64,000 nt of DNA from contig NC_013131.1 in NCBI RefSeq assembly GCF_000024025.1, forward strand, positions 10,272,229-10,336,228, in the 5' to 3' direction. The notes below the pieces were generated by a model. That model searched no databases and was not told the origin of the DNA. It saw only the letters and a program-made list of their open reading frames with translations. The first letter of the stretch is position 1. Each line of letters starts with the position of its first letter. Of the stretch, positions 1-8,392 are shown one piece after another. Origin of the DNA: Catenulispora acidiphila DSM 44928 (GTDB taxonomy: Bacteria; Actinomycetota; Actinomycetes; Streptomycetales; Catenulisporaceae). Both the position numbers and the translations under genes were made by a program.

Positions 1-3
1 AGG

Positions 4-726
4 CTAACTCGGCGTCTTCCCGGACGTCTTCATGTAGAGCAGCACCGCGCATCCGACGGCCATCGCCGGCGCCAGGAACCAGGTCTCCATCTTGTTGCCG
101 GTGCGCTTGATCAGCGGTATCCCGGTGCGCAGCGTGAACGGCCAGAACAGCCGGCAGCCGTGGTCGGTGAGGCAGTCGCCGGCCAGGTGGGTCAGCGCCC
201 CGAGGCCTATCGCGAACGGCAGCCAGCTGGGCGCGCTGGCTATCCACCGGTCCATCAGGACTGTGCCGCCGCCGGCCAGCAGGATGCAGGGCCCGTAAGC
301 GTGGAGGCCTTCTCCCGGCGGGCACAGGTTCAGCGACCGGGCGGCCAGCGCCAGCATGAAGAACACCAGGCCGAGGGTGAAGTAGCGGCCGATGTAGTGC
401 TCGCCGGCCCAGGTGCCGTAGGCGACCAGGGCGACGAACGCGAACGAGTGCGTGGCGTGCCGGTGCCCGCCGCTGATCTTCTCGATCACCTTGCACAGGT
501 TGTGGGTGACCGGTCCGATCGCGTGCGCGATGGTGCCGTTCGGATGGTCGATGTCCGGCAGCAGCGCGGCGCCGGCGGTGATGAAGGTCCCGAAGATGAG
601 GTCCCTGGCCTGGATGTGCGCGGTGGAGCCGTGCATGGCCGGGTAGGCCAGGATGCTCATCGGCAGCGCCGAGGAGGCCGCCGCCCAGGCCAGTCCGCCG
701 CTGGTCGCGTGTGAGTGCCCGAGCAT
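4..726 (-). CDS. Membrane metal-dependent hydrolase, YdjM/DUF457 type
   Basis: 240-residue protein with several hydrophobic segments and the family's metal-ligand pattern. This comprises an N-terminal MLGHSHATSG, PDIDHP near residue 58, HRHATHS near residue 88, and LTHLAGDCLTDHG near residue 180. Proteins of the YdjM/DUF457 family are integral membrane proteins annotated as metal-dependent hydrolases; the substrate is unknown. The gene is complete at its 3' end, with the stop at positions 4-6. It lies downstream of marP on the same strand, but a strong hairpin sits between them, so it is probably transcribed separately. Family assignment is fairly sure; function is not. Confidence 0.75.
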   Translation of the reverse strand: MLGHSHATSGGLAWAAASSALPMSILAYPAMHGSTAHIQARDLIFGTFITAGAALLPDIDHPNGTIAHAIGPVTHNLCKVIEKISGGHRHATHSFAFVALVAYGTWAGEHYIGRYFTLGLVFFMLALAARSLNLCPPGEGLHAYGPCILLAGGGTVLMDRWIASAPSWLPFAIGLGALTHLAGDCLTDHGCRLFWPFTLRTGIPLIKRTGNKMETWFLAPAMAVGCAVLLYMKTSGKTPS

Positions 727-819
727 GCCCGATCCGCCCCCTGGTTGTGCTGTCCTGACGATAGTGGCAAGAACGTATCAGGAAGGCGCGACGGAGCCGG
801 GCCCGGCAGAAGGCTGAAA

Positions 820-861
820 CGCCCCGGTCCCGGAGCCGGCGCGGGCTCCGAAACCGGGGCG
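820..861 (-). terminator. Terminator after marP
   Basis: Nested hairpin. Outer arms CGCCCCGGT (820-828) and ACCGGGGCG (853-861) pair perfectly; inner arms GGAGCC (832-837) and GGCTCC (844-849) also pair. It begins five bases beyond the marP stop codon, and on the minus strand it is followed by a short T-rich stretch. It probably ends marP transcription. Confidence 0.6.
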
Positions 862-866
862 GGGGC

Positions 867-2048
867 TCAGATCGCGCAGGCCTGGGTGTTGACCGGGACG
901 TCGGTCGCGGCGCCGGCCTGCGCGTCGGAGGAGACCTCCTGCGCGGTCAGCGCGTAGCCGGTGTTCTTGTCCTCCAGCGACTTGGCGAAGACCACGCCGA
1001 GCACCCGGCCGTCCGTGGACAGCAGCGGGCCGCCGGAGTTGCCCTGCTGCACCTGCGCGTAGAGGGCGAACACCTGCCGGCGGACGTTGCCGTTGGAGTA
1101 GATGTCGGCGCCGGTCGCCGTGATCTGCTCGCGGATGCGCGCGGCGTCGACGGTGAACGGGCCGTCCTCGGGGTAGCCGACCACCAGCGAGGAGTCGTTG
1201 GCCTTGCCGCCGAGGTCGAAGTTCAGCTGCGGCGCCTTCAGGCTGGGGACGTCCAGGACGGCGATGTCCCGCTTGGGGTCGAACAGCACCACGGTGGCCG
1301 CGTACTGCTTGCCGTTGGACTGGCGCACGACCAGCGAGCGCGTACCGCCGACCACGTGCGCGTTGGTCATCACCTTGCCGGAGGCGTAGACGAATCCGGA
1401 GCCCTCGATGTCCTTGCCGCACGAGGGCGCCTGGCCGCGGATCTTCACGATCGAGGCCCGGTCGGCGGCGATCACCGGGCTGTTCAGCAGCGCCGGGTCC
1501 GGCGGCGGCACGTTCGCCGGGTCCTCGGCCTGGAAGGGCGCGAACACCTGCGGGAAGCCGTTGCGGTTCAGGACGTTGGAGAACGAGCTGAACCACTGGT
1601 TGGCGCCCTGCGGCAGCACCTGGGTCATGCCCTTGAGGATGCTGGAGGAGCGCACCTGGTCGCTGATGGTCGGCACCGAGGACGTGAACAGCGCCAGCCC
1701 CAGGAACCACGCGACCATCAGCACCGCGATCACCGACACCACCGCACCGCTGACCGCGTCCACCATCTGCGCCGGCTGCCAGGTGATGGCCTCGCGCAGC
1801 TTGGCGCCCAGCATCGAGCCGAGCACCTGCCCGACCACCGCCAGCGCCAGCACCGCGCACAGCGCTATCACCGAGGCCAGCAGGCTCGCCGAGGACCGGT
1901 CCAGGAACGTCGGGACGATCACGAAGCCCAGCGCCAGACCGCCGAGGAAGCCGGCGAAGGAGACCACGCCCACGACGAAGCCCTGCCGGTACCCAGAGAC
2001 CGCGAACGCCGCCACGACCAGCAGCAGCAGGATGTCGAGGATGTCCAT
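867..2048 (-). CDS. marP: MarP-type membrane serine protease (CvpA-like domain plus trypsin-like domain)
   Basis: 393 residues. The N-terminal ~170 residues form four hydrophobic segments of the colicin V production (CvpA) type. The C-terminal domain is a chymotrypsin-fold protease on the outer face of the membrane, with a readable triad: His231 (TNAHVVGG), Asp261 (KRDIAVLDV) and Ser338 (GNSGGP). Two cysteines flank the protease domain (APSCGK and the penultimate QAC), matching the redox disulfide known for mycobacterial MarP, which supports acid and oxidative stress resistance through cell-wall processing. It is followed closely by a NUDIX gene and nth, the same neighbours as in mycobacteria (Rv3671c-Rv3674c), which strengthens orthology. 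Confidence 0.9.
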   Translation of the reverse strand: MDILDILLLLVVAAFAVSGYRQGFVVGVVSFAGFLGGLALGFVIVPTFLDRSSASLLASVIALCAVLALAVVGQVLGSMLGAKLREAITWQPAQMVDAVSGAVVSVIAVLMVAWFLGLALFTSSVPTISDQVRSSSILKGMTQVLPQGANQWFSSFSNVLNRNGFPQVFAPFQAEDPANVPPPDPALLNSPVIAADRASIVKIRGQAPSCGKDIEGSGFVYASGKVMTNAHVVGGTRSLVVRQSNGKQYAATVVLFDPKRDIAVLDVPSLKAPQLNFDLGGKANDSSLVVGYPEDGPFTVDAARIREQITATGADIYSNGNVRRQVFALYAQVQQGNSGGPLLSTDGRVLGVVFAKSLEDKNTGYALTAQEVSSDAQAGAATDVPVNTQACAI

Positions 2049-2750
2049 CTACTTATCTTCTCCCCCCGGCGCCGCGCGGCTGCGCACCGCCAGCGCCACC
2101 ACCTCCTGCGGCAGCGGCTCGACCCGCTCGGTGTCCCACGGCAGCTCCCAGCCGCCGGCCTTCAGCACCCCGTCCAGCAGCGCGGCGGTGAACCCCCAGA
2201 TCAACAACGGTCCGGCCTCGAAGGCCGGACTCGAGGTCCCCGAAGGACTGCCGACCCGCAGCCGGTTCGCCGGATCGACCAGCTCGCTGACCGCGATCCG
2301 GTGCACCGAGGCGACCTCCCGCACATCGCGCACCCGCACCGGACTCGGCGAGCGCCACCAGCCCAGCACCGGCGTCACCAGGAAGTCCGAGGGGAAGACG
2401 TACTGATCGGGCAGGATCCCGAAAACCTGCACCCCGGCCGGATCCAGGTCGGTCTCCTCGTTCGCCTCCCGCAGCGCGGTGGCCACCGGACCCTCGCCGG
2501 GATCCACGGCGCCGCCGGGAAAAGCCGGCTGCCCGGGATGGTGCCGCAGGGTCTTGGCACGCTCGACGAACAACACGTCGGGCCCGTGCGCGGGATCCTC
2601 GCCGAACAGGATGAGCACGGCGGAGCGCCGAGGCTCGCCGTCCAGGTCCGCGGGCCGCTTGAACCGGGGTCCCAGCCCTGTCGCGCTCTCCGCGGCGCGA
2701 GCCAGCGGGAGCAACCAGTCGGGCAGCGGATCGGCTATCGGAATGTCCAT
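2049..2750 (-). CDS. NUDIX hydrolase, CoA pyrophosphatase-like
   Basis: About 233 residues, with an intact Nudix box reading GGAVDPGEG...REANEET, the metal-binding pyrophosphohydrolase motif. Location and family resemblance match the actinobacterial Rv3672c-type NUDIX protein, often annotated as a CoA or nucleoside diphosphate hydrolase; the substrate is inferred only. Its stop codon abuts the marP start (2048/2049), and it starts just below the nth stop, so nth, this gene and marP look like one operon. The start was set at the ATG encoding MDIPIADP because the open frame upstream of it has no NUDIX character and overlaps nth. Confidence 0.85.
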   Translation of the reverse strand: MDIPIADPLPDWLLPLARAAESATGLGPRFKRPADLDGEPRRSAVLILFGEDPAHGPDVLFVERAKTLRHHPGQPAFPGGAVDPGEGPVATALREANEETDLDPAGVQVFGILPDQYVFPSDFLVTPVLGWWRSPSPVRVRDVREVASVHRIAVSELVDPANRLRVGSPSGTSSPAFEAGPLLIWGFTAALLDGVLKAGGWELPWDTERVEPLPQEVVALAVRSRAAPGGEDK

Positions 2751-2764
2751 GTCATGGGCAACGC

Positions 2765-3529
2765 TCACAGCGGCAGACCGCCTTCCCCCGGCTTGTACTT
2801 GAGCAGCGCCGCCGCCTTCACCGGATCCTGCTCCCCGATCCCCCGGCTGGGACACAGCTTCGCGATCGGGCACGCGCCACACGCCGGCCTCTTGGCGTGG
2901 CAGACCCGCCGACCGTGATAGATGAGCCGGTGCGAGAGCAGCGTCCAGTCCTTGCGCGGGAACATCTCGCCGATCGCGTGCTCGACCTTGACCGGGTCCT
3001 CCAGCCCGGTCCACCCGAAGCGGCGCACCAGGCGCCCGAAGTGGGTGTCGACGGTGATGCCGGGAACGCCGAACGCGTCACCGAGCACGACGTTGGCGGT
3101 CTTGCGCCCGACGCCGGGGAGCTTCACCAGATCGTTGAGCCGGCCCGGCACCTGCCCGCCGAAGTCGGACACCACGGACTTCGACATGCCCAACAGCGAC
3201 TTGGCCTTGTTGTGGAAGAAGCCCGTGGGTTTGATCAGCGCCTCGAGCTCCTCCGGATCGGCCGCGGCCAGATCGGCGGGCGTCGGGTAGCGCTGGAACA
3301 ACGCCGGCGTGACCTTGTTCACGCCCACGTCAGTCGACTGGGCGGACAGGATGACCGCGGTCAGCAGCTGGTAGGGGTTCTCGAAGTCGAGCTCGCACTT
3401 GGCGTACGGATAGACGCCGCTGAGTTCCCGGTAGATCTTGCGGGCGCGCCTGACCAGCGCCGTGTGCGTCTCCGGCTTCGCCACCCGGGTGTCGGAAACA
3501 TCGGCAGCGGCTCGGGTCATGGACTCCAC
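2765..3529 (-). CDS. nth: Endonuclease III (DNA glycosylase/AP lyase)
   Basis: 254 residues with full base-excision-repair signatures. The helix-hairpin-helix [10 protein letters not shown] carries catalytic Lys143, ITVDTHFGR carries catalytic Asp161, and the C-terminal 4Fe-4S motif is Cys210-X6-Cys217-X2-Cys220-X5-Cys226. It should remove oxidised pyrimidines and cleave abasic sites. It is the first gene of the nth-NUDIX-marP operon. Two in-frame ATGs (residues 1 and 4) are both possible starts, with an AAGGTGG sequence just upstream. Confidence 0.95.
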   Translation of the reverse strand: MESMTRAAADVSDTRVAKPETHTALVRRARKIYRELSGVYPYAKCELDFENPYQLLTAVILSAQSTDVGVNKVTPALFQRYPTPADLAAADPEELEALIKPTGFFHNKAKSLLGMSKSVVSDFGGQVPGRLNDLVKLPGVGRKTANVVLGDAFGVPGITVDTHFGRLVRRFGWTGLEDPVKVEHAIGEMFPRKDWTLLSHRLIYHGRRVCHAKRPACGACPIAKLCPSRGIGEQDPVKAAALLKYKPGEGGLPL

Positions 3530-3631
3530 CTTAAGCCGGTGAGCCTAAGGAACGGGTGTGAACCACGAGGCGTCGCTCGGTGGCGGGGGCGACTCCGCCT
3601 TCGCTCTTGATGGAGCGGGTCGTCACCGCGG

Positions 3632-3673
3632 AAGTCTGCATCGTGAAGATAAAAATCGACACGGTGTAGACTT
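3632..3673. promoter_or_regulatory. Long inverted repeat in SDR-TetR promoter
   Basis: Arms of 14 bases (3632-3645 and 3660-3673) match at 12 of 14 positions, with core AAGTCT and CGTG at the outer and inner ends. They flank a 14-base AT-rich spacer, striking in this GC-rich DNA, that could hold a -10 element. It lies 43 bases upstream of the SDR start. Probable operator of the TetR protein encoded second in the operon. Confidence 0.5.
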
Positions 3674-3676
3674 CAG

Positions 3677-3702
3677 GACGGGAGCGCAGTCGAGCTCCCG
3701 TC
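3677..3702 (+). promoter_or_regulatory. 9-bp perfect inverted repeat in 5' leader
   Basis: GACGGGAGC (3677-3685) pairs with GCTCCCGTC (3694-3702) across an 8-base loop, immediately before the GGGAG ribosome-binding site of the SDR gene. It could be a second operator or an RNA hairpin affecting translation. Confidence 0.4.
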
Positions 3703-3715
3703 GATGGGAGTAGCG

Positions 3716-4564
3716 ATGAAGCAGCAGAATTGGCTCATCACCGGGGTCAGCAGCGGTCTCGGACGGGCCTTCGCGCAGGCCGCGCTGGCCGCCGGGCACA
3801 CCGTGGTCGGGACGGTCCGCTCGGAGGCGGACCTCCGTGCCTTCGAGGCGCTCGAACCCGGGCGGACTCACGGCCGTGTTCTGGATGTGACTGACAGCGG
3901 CGCCGTCTTGCGGACGGTTGATGAAGTCGAGCATGACGTCGGGCCGTTGGATGTGGTTGTCGCGAACGCCGGCTACGGCTTGGAGGGGACGTTCGAGGAG
4001 ACCCCGCTGGATGAGGTTCGGCGGCAGTTCGAGGTCAACGTCTTCGGCGCGGTCGCCACGCTGCAAGCCGCTCTGCCGCACATGCGCCGGCGGCGACGCG
4101 GGCATCTGATGGCCGTCACCTCGATGGGTGGGCTCGCAGCGTTCCCTGGTGTGTCCGCCTACTGCGGCAGCAAGTTCGCGCTGGAGGGAATCCTGGAGTC
4201 GCTGGGCAAGGAAGTCGCACAGTTCGGGATCCGCGTCACCGCGATCGAGCCCGGCTCGTTCCGCACCGACTGGGCCGGCCGGTCCATGGTCCGGACCGAT
4301 CGCACGATCGACGACTACGACGACCTGTTCGGTCCGCTCCGCGAAGCGCGCCAGCAGGCAAGCGGCAACCAGCTCGGGAACCCTGCCAAGGCCGGGGAAG
4401 CGGTGGTCCGCATCGCCTCGGTCGAGAAGCCGCCGTCCCATCTCGTCCTCGGCTCGGACGCGCTGCGTCTGGTCGGCGCGGCACGCTCCGCCGTCGACGC
4501 GGACATCCGCGACTGGGAGGAGCTGTCGCGCACGACCGACTTCGCGGAGGGCGCACAGCTCTGA
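3716..4564 (+). CDS. Short-chain dehydrogenase/reductase (SDR)
   Basis: 282 residues with a classical SDR layout. The NAD(P)-binding TGVSSGLGR is near the N-terminus, followed by NAGYG, a catalytic Ser in VTSMGG, and Tyr/Lys in YCGSKFALEG. The sequence resembles the SDR subgroup that reduces carbonyls on small organic substrates; the exact substrate is unknown. The ATG at 3716 was chosen over 3704 because GGGAG lies 5 bases upstream. The stop overlaps the start of a TetR regulator (ATGA), so the two are translationally coupled and the regulator probably controls this enzyme. Confidence 0.85.
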   Translation: MKQQNWLITGVSSGLGRAFAQAALAAGHTVVGTVRSEADLRAFEALEPGRTHGRVLDVTDSGAVLRTVDEVEHDVGPLDVVVANAGYGLEGTFEETPLDEVRRQFEVNVFGAVATLQAALPHMRRRRRGHLMAVTSMGGLAAFPGVSAYCGSKFALEGILESLGKEVAQFGIRVTAIEPGSFRTDWAGRSMVRTDRTIDDYDDLFGPLREARQQASGNQLGNPAKAGEAVVRIASVEKPPSHLVLGSDALRLVGAARSAVDADIRDWEELSRTTDFAEGAQL

Positions 4565-5172
4565 TGAGCGGCCACCACACGCCGAGCCGTCGCGCCGCTC
4601 AGAGCAAGGGCGACCTGCGGGAGCGGGCCATCCTCGACACCTGCGAAGCCCTGCTGACGGACAAGGGCTACGACGCCGTGACCGTCGGCGACATCGCGCA
4701 GGGCGCCGGCATCACCCGCGGAGCGCTGTACTTCTACTTCGGCTCCAAGCAGGAAGTGGTCACCGCGCTCGTGGCACGAACCGTCGAGCACCTCTGGGAG
4801 AGGTCCCGTTCCACGGCCCGGGCCGACGTGCCGCGCCAAGCCATCGCCACGGCGATGCGGCGCACGGTCGAGCTGTGGAACGAGCACGGTCCGGTCATGC
4901 GCACGGCGATCGACCTGTCCCTGACCGTCCCGGAGATCGGCAACCTGTGGAACCAGACCGCCGACCTGTTCATCGAGGCGATCGCCGCCGTATTGGAGCA
5001 CGCCGGAGTCGAGCCCGGCGACGAGCCGAAACAGGCTTCTGCGATGGCTCGCGCGCTGTGCTGGATGATCGAGCGGAACTTCTACCACGCCTCGCAGGAG
5101 TCCCGCGAAAGCCTGCAGAACACCTCCGATACGTGCGAACACATCTGGCTGATCAGCAGCGGTCTGTCCTGA
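4564..5172 (+). CDS. TetR/AcrR family transcriptional regulator
   Basis: 202 residues. The N-terminal HTH (about residues 20-65) contains VTVGDIAQGAGITRGALYFY, typical of TetR recognition helices. The C-terminal ligand domain has no recognisable specificity. It starts inside the SDR stop codon, so the pair forms an operon. Autorepression through the inverted repeat at 3632-3673 is inferred from position and symmetry. Confidence 0.88.
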   Translation: MSGHHTPSRRAAQSKGDLRERAILDTCEALLTDKGYDAVTVGDIAQGAGITRGALYFYFGSKQEVVTALVARTVEHLWERSRSTARADVPRQAIATAMRRTVELWNEHGPVMRTAIDLSLTVPEIGNLWNQTADLFIEAIAAVLEHAGVEPGDEPKQASAMARALCWMIERNFYHASQESRESLQNTSDTCEHIWLISSGLS

Positions 5173-5267
5173 TGCCCGGTACCGGGTTCCGGTACAGCCG
5201 TTCAGCGAGCGCCGATCTCCGCCAGATCCGCGAGATCCTGAAAAACCCTTAGCCAAACCCGTGATCC

Positions 5268-5284
5268 GCGTTCATCATGAACGC
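5268..5284. promoter_or_regulatory. Perfect palindrome upstream of EF-Tu leader
   Basis: GCGTTCAT and ATGAACGC (8 bp each) flank one central C, directly before the ATG of the leader ORF at 5285. The position suits an operator overlapping a promoter or a translation-control hairpin. No cognate regulator is evident. Confidence 0.4.
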
Positions 5285-5425
5285 ATGTTCCCGACGACCT
5301 TCGCGCCGACCGCAGCAGGCTTCGCCCTGCCGGTTTCGGCTGCCGTCGTCGAGGCAACCGTCGTCGCGGCAATCGCTGCCGCAGCAGCTGTCGCAGCCGC
5401 CGCATTCACCGGCGTCCGAAGCTGA
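5285..5425 (+). CDS. Candidate leader peptide, Ala-rich, 46 residues
   Basis: A short frame begins MFPTTFAPTAAG and ends FTGVRS. It has 18 alanines in 46 residues, nine of them in the stretch AAIAAAAAVAAAA. The stop codon is immediately followed by the first arm of overlapping hairpins upstream of the EF-Tu gene. I infer a regulatory leader whose translation, rich in alanine codons, may report elongation capacity. No Shine-Dalgarno sequence is visible, so translation is unproven. A chance frame in GC-rich DNA is the alternative. Confidence 0.4.
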   Translation: MFPTTFAPTAAGFALPVSAAVVEATVVAAIAAAAAVAAAAFTGVRS

Positions 5426-5470
5426 CCCTCCCCGCCTCTGGCGGGAACCGAGCGGGGAGGGTGGCTCCCC
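5426..5470 (+). promoter_or_regulatory. Attenuator-like set of mutually exclusive hairpins
   Basis: Three perfect stems overlap. Stem A: 5431-5436 with 5440-5445. Stem B: 10 bp, CCCTCCCCGC (5426-5435) with GCGGGGAGGG (5452-5461). Stem C: GGGGAG (5454-5459) with CTCCCC (5465-5470), followed by TTTCT. B excludes both A and C, while A and C can coexist. With the leader ORF ending one base before stem B, this resembles ribosome-mediated attenuation of the EF-Tu gene 118 bases downstream. Confidence 0.5.
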
Positions 5471-5587
5471 TTTCTGGTTCTCCGGCTCCGCGTGTCCCGG
5501 CTGACACGCGTGTGGGCCGTCGCCAAGCCGACCTTTCCGCGGGACCGCGCTGATGACGCGCGCCCGCGCCAGCTTCAGGGATCACGC

Positions 5588-6784
5588 ATGTCCAAGCAGC
5601 AGTTCACGCGGAGCAAGCCGCATCTGAACATCGGCACGATGGGCCACGTCGACCACGGGAAGACCACTCTGACCGCGGCGATCACCAAGGTCCTGGCCGA
5701 GCGTTCCGCCGGCGCGGGCTCGGCCAACCACTACGTCGCCTTCGACCGGATCGACCGGGCTCCGGAGGAGATCAGCCGCGGGATCACCATCAACATCGCG
5801 CACGTCGAGTACGAGACCGGGCAGCGGCACTACGCGCACGTCGACATGCCCGGGCACGCCGACTACGTGAAGAACATGATCACCGGTGCCGCTCAGGTGG
5901 ACGGGGCGATCCTGGTCGTCTCGGCGCAGGACGGCGCGATGCCGCAGACCCGGGAGCACATCCTGCTCGCCAAGCAGGTCGGCGTCCCGCACATCGTCGT
6001 CGCGCTGAACAAGGCCGACCTGGTCTCCGACGAGGAGCTGTTGGACCTGGTGGAGCTGGAGATCAGGGACCTGCTGACCGCGCAGGGCTACCCCGGCGAG
6101 CAGGCGGCCGTGGTCCGGGTCTCCGGGCTGCGCGCGCTGGAGGGGGACCCGGTGTGGACCCAGCGGATCCTCGACCTGCTGGACGCGGTGGACACCACGG
6201 TTCCGAACCCGGTCCGGGACCTGGACTCGCCGTTCCTGATGCCGGTGGAGAACGTGCTGACCATCACCGGGCGCGGCACGGTCGTCACCGGCGCGGTCGA
6301 GCGCGGCACGCTGGCGCTGGGCGCGCCGGTCGAGGTGAGCGGGCACGGCGAGGCGTTCACCGCGGTGGTCACCGGCATCGAGACCTTCGGCCGGACCATG
6401 GAGGCCGCGCAGGCCGGGGACAACGCGGCGCTGCTGCTGCGCGGGGTGCGCCGGGAGCAGATCCGGCGCGGCCAGGTGCTGGCGGCGCCGCGCAGCATCC
6501 AGCCGCACCGCCGGTTCCGCGCCGAGGTGTACGTGCTGTCCTCCGCCGAGGGCGGCCGGCACACCGGCTTCGGCGCGGGCTACCGTCCGCAGTTCCACTT
6601 CCGCACCACCGACGTGGTCGGCTCGGTGGACCTGGGCACCGGCGGCGTCGCGCTGCCCGGCGACCGGGTCACGATGACCGTCGAGCTCGGGCACGGCGTC
6701 GCGATGGAGCCCGGCCTCGGGTTCGCCATCCGCGAGGGCGGCCGGACCGTCGGCGCCGGGACCGTGCTGGAGCTGGTGGACTAG
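5588..6784 (+). CDS. tuf: Elongation factor Tu, divergent second copy (tuf3-like)
   Basis: 398 residues covering all three EF-Tu domains: G1 GHVDHGKT, G3 DMPGH, G4 NKAD, and the C-terminal [11 protein letters not shown] and [12 protein letters not shown]. It should deliver aminoacyl-tRNA to the ribosome as a GTPase. Ribosomal-protein genes are absent around it, unlike the usual tuf locus, and divergence (for example DCPGH replaced by DMPGH) suggests an accessory paralogue like Streptomyces tuf3. The ATG at 5588 begins [16 protein letters not shown], which aligns with canonical N-termini. The upstream leader ORF and hairpins suggest attenuation control. A role in tolerance to EF-Tu inhibitors or in stress is possible but not shown. 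Confidence 0.9.
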   Translation: MSKQQFTRSKPHLNIGTMGHVDHGKTTLTAAITKVLAERSAGAGSANHYVAFDRIDRAPEEISRGITINIAHVEYETGQRHYAHVDMPGHADYVKNMITGAAQVDGAILVVSAQDGAMPQTREHILLAKQVGVPHIVVALNKADLVSDEELLDLVELEIRDLLTAQGYPGEQAAVVRVSGLRALEGDPVWTQRILDLLDAVDTTVPNPVRDLDSPFLMPVENVLTITGRGTVVTGAVERGTLALGAPVEVSGHGEAFTAVVTGIETFGRTMEAAQAGDNAALLLRGVRREQIRRGQVLAAPRSIQPHRRFRAEVYVLSSAEGGRHTGFGAGYRPQFHFRTTDVVGSVDLGTGGVALPGDRVTMTVELGHGVAMEPGLGFAIREGGRTVGAGTVLELVD

Positions 6785-6810
6785 ATGGACTGACTGGCGG
6801 ACAAAGGAGA

Positions 6811-6840
6811 CGGCCCGATCGGCGACAACCGATCGGGCCG
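6811..6840 (+). terminator. Terminator after tuf
   Basis: Perfect 12-bp stem (6811-6822 with 6829-6840), loop CGACAA, followed by TTTGT, 27 bases after the tuf stop. It also lies at the 3' side of the leftward DUF1062 gene and could serve both. Confidence 0.85.
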
Positions 6841-6868
6841 TTTGTCAGTATCCGGATCCGGTGTCCGC

Positions 6869-7423
6869 CTACCAGCGCACGACGAAGCTGAAGTCGCGCC
6901 CCCGGCGCCCCGACAGCTTGTCGTCGGAGGAGATCACCCCGGACGCGATGTGCTTGGCGACCTCGGATCCCGACATCTCCAGCCCGGTCGCGATGACGGT
7001 CGTCACCCGCAGCGGGATGTGATGCGTGAACTCCACGCTGACATCGAGGATGTCCGCCTTCGGAAGATCCACGGGATCCATGTCCAGCCGCCAGCCGTCG
7101 GCCCAGTCGAGCGCTATGCCGTTGCGCTGCGTCAGCCGCGGCTCGGTGAGCAGCCGTGCGGCGAGCGAGGCGTCGTTCTCGTGGAATCCGTCGAGCGCCG
7201 CCGGATCGATGGAGCGGACATGAGCGCGCTCCAGCACCGTCAGCTTGATCGTCTCGCCGCACTGCGCGCACAGCGCCAGCAGCCAGACGTCGAGCAGCTT
7301 GTGGTTCGCGTTGACCCGGAAGCGTCCTTGGGTGTGGAACTCCATGGAGGGGCAGCTCCGGCAGCGGCGCCGGATGGTCGGGAGGGTGGTCGGGCGAACG
7401 CGCCACTGCGTCGAGGCGCGCAC
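6869..7423 (-). CDS. DUF1062 family protein
   Basis: About 184 residues. It matches the DUF1062 pattern: a putative zinc site beginning RRRCRSC, then GRFRVNANHKLLDVWLLALC and CAQCGETIKLTV, all near the N-terminus. No biochemical role is established for the family. The GTG at 7423 is proposed because family members start shortly before the W-x-V-x-P motif; a longer start at 7495 is also open. The gene is single, flanked by the tuf terminator and a 360-base intergenic region. Confidence 0.7.
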   Translation of the reverse strand: MRASTQWRVRPTTLPTIRRRCRSCPSMEFHTQGRFRVNANHKLLDVWLLALCAQCGETIKLTVLERAHVRSIDPAALDGFHENDASLAARLLTEPRLTQRNGIALDWADGWRLDMDPVDLPKADILDVSVEFTHHIPLRVTTVIATGLEMSGSEVAKHIASGVISSDDKLSGRRGRDFSFVVRW

Positions 7424-7783
7424 GAGAAAGGTGTTTGAGAGCACCAGGAAAGCCGATCTGCTGCGAGATCTACGTGAGACGTCGGCGCGGCGCACGAAAG
7501 CGCCGTCGCCGGCTCGACATACAGATGCCTGGGAGAAGAAAGGGCAGCCGGACGCCGATGACCTGCCGAGGACACGAACGACAGAGCCGGTGGCGCGACA
7601 GCGCTAACCGGCCTACGACCCCTCAGGGTCGGGCGTGTCTTCTCGACGCGACGAACGTCTCAGCTGGTGTACAACGGCCTGCCCTTGACGCAGCGGCCCG
7701 GATCGCCAGTGGGCGGATACCGGATGACGCTGTGAGCGTAGCGCCGGTCGCTCAGGCATGGCCAGCGAATTATGCTGCGATCT
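7424..7783. other. Divergent intergenic region, 360 bases
   Basis: No convincing gene was seen here. TATGCT at about 7771-7776 could be a -10 box for a leaderless transcript beginning at the ATG at 7784. Otherwise I see only short self-complementary stretches such as GACGGCG-type repeats of no clear function. Confidence 0.4.
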
Positions 7784-8392
7784 ATGAGCAGACCCGCAGT
7801 CGGCGCACCACTGCGGCGCTGCGCGGAGTGCGGAGGCTATGAATACAGCGGTCCGCCCGCCTGCGAATCCTGCCGAATGCTGGTGGACGGCCTCGTCGAG
7901 GAAGAGTGGATCGCCTTTCTGCGGCAATGGAATGCTGATGCCGACCAAGAGACCGCGCTGGCCGAGATGGTGGTCTCCGAGCCGGACCACCACGACTGGC
8001 GCATCGTCGACGCCGCCTACGACCGCCTGACCTGTCACGAATGCGGCGAGCGCCTGAGCCGGGGACCGGTCGGCTGCTCGGCGTGCGATCTCGCGCACGG
8101 ATTCCGGTACGCCGCCATCGAATCCGACCGTCCAGGTGCGCTGCCGGGGAACGAACACGGCGTGCGGGTCAACGTCTCGGTCGTGCGGCGACCGCACGTC
8201 ACCTCAGAGGGTGAACTTCTCTCGCGGCGCTTGGTCCTGCCGCTTCTGCTGATCGGCTGGCTGCCGACGACCGACCAGGCGCAGCATGCCAGTGCCCTGA
8301 TCAAGAAGGCGCCTTCGGCCGAGCGTGCCCGGGTGACCGAGCGAACGATTCAGGCCTGGATCGACCAAGCCCTCAGCCGACCTCGACCGTGA
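7784..8392 (+). CDS. Hypothetical protein with two CxxC zinc-ribbon pairs
   Basis: About 202 residues, not assigned to a family. Two zinc-ribbon-like pairs are visible: CAEC...CESC near the N-terminus and CHEC...CSAC around residues 85-105. A C-terminal helical segment is rich in Leu and Arg. A DNA-, RNA- or protein-binding role is possible. The ATG at 7784 was chosen because a TATGCT box lies 8 bases upstream (leaderless); the ATG at 7772 is the alternative. Its 3' end overlaps the convergent gene by 20 bases. Confidence 0.6.
   Translation: MSRPAVGAPLRRCAECGGYEYSGPPACESCRMLVDGLVEEEWIAFLRQWNADADQETALAEMVVSEPDHHDWRIVDAAYDRLTCHECGERLSRGPVGCSACDLAHGFRYAAIESDRPGALPGNEHGVRVNVSVVRRPHVTSEGELLSRRLVLPLLLIGWLPTTDQAQHASALIKKAPSAERARVTERTIQAWIDQALSRPRP

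Noticed and set aside
1356-2918. 520-codon plus-strand frame opposite marP, NUDIX and nth
   Set aside because: Shadow frame dominated by His, Arg and Gln; the minus-strand genes have complete catalytic motifs.
5275-5526. Reverse-strand 83-codon Ala-rich frame overlapping the tuf leader
   Set aside because: It crosses all three leader hairpins and has no ribosome-binding site; the plus-strand leader ORF is better placed, so this is treated as its shadow.
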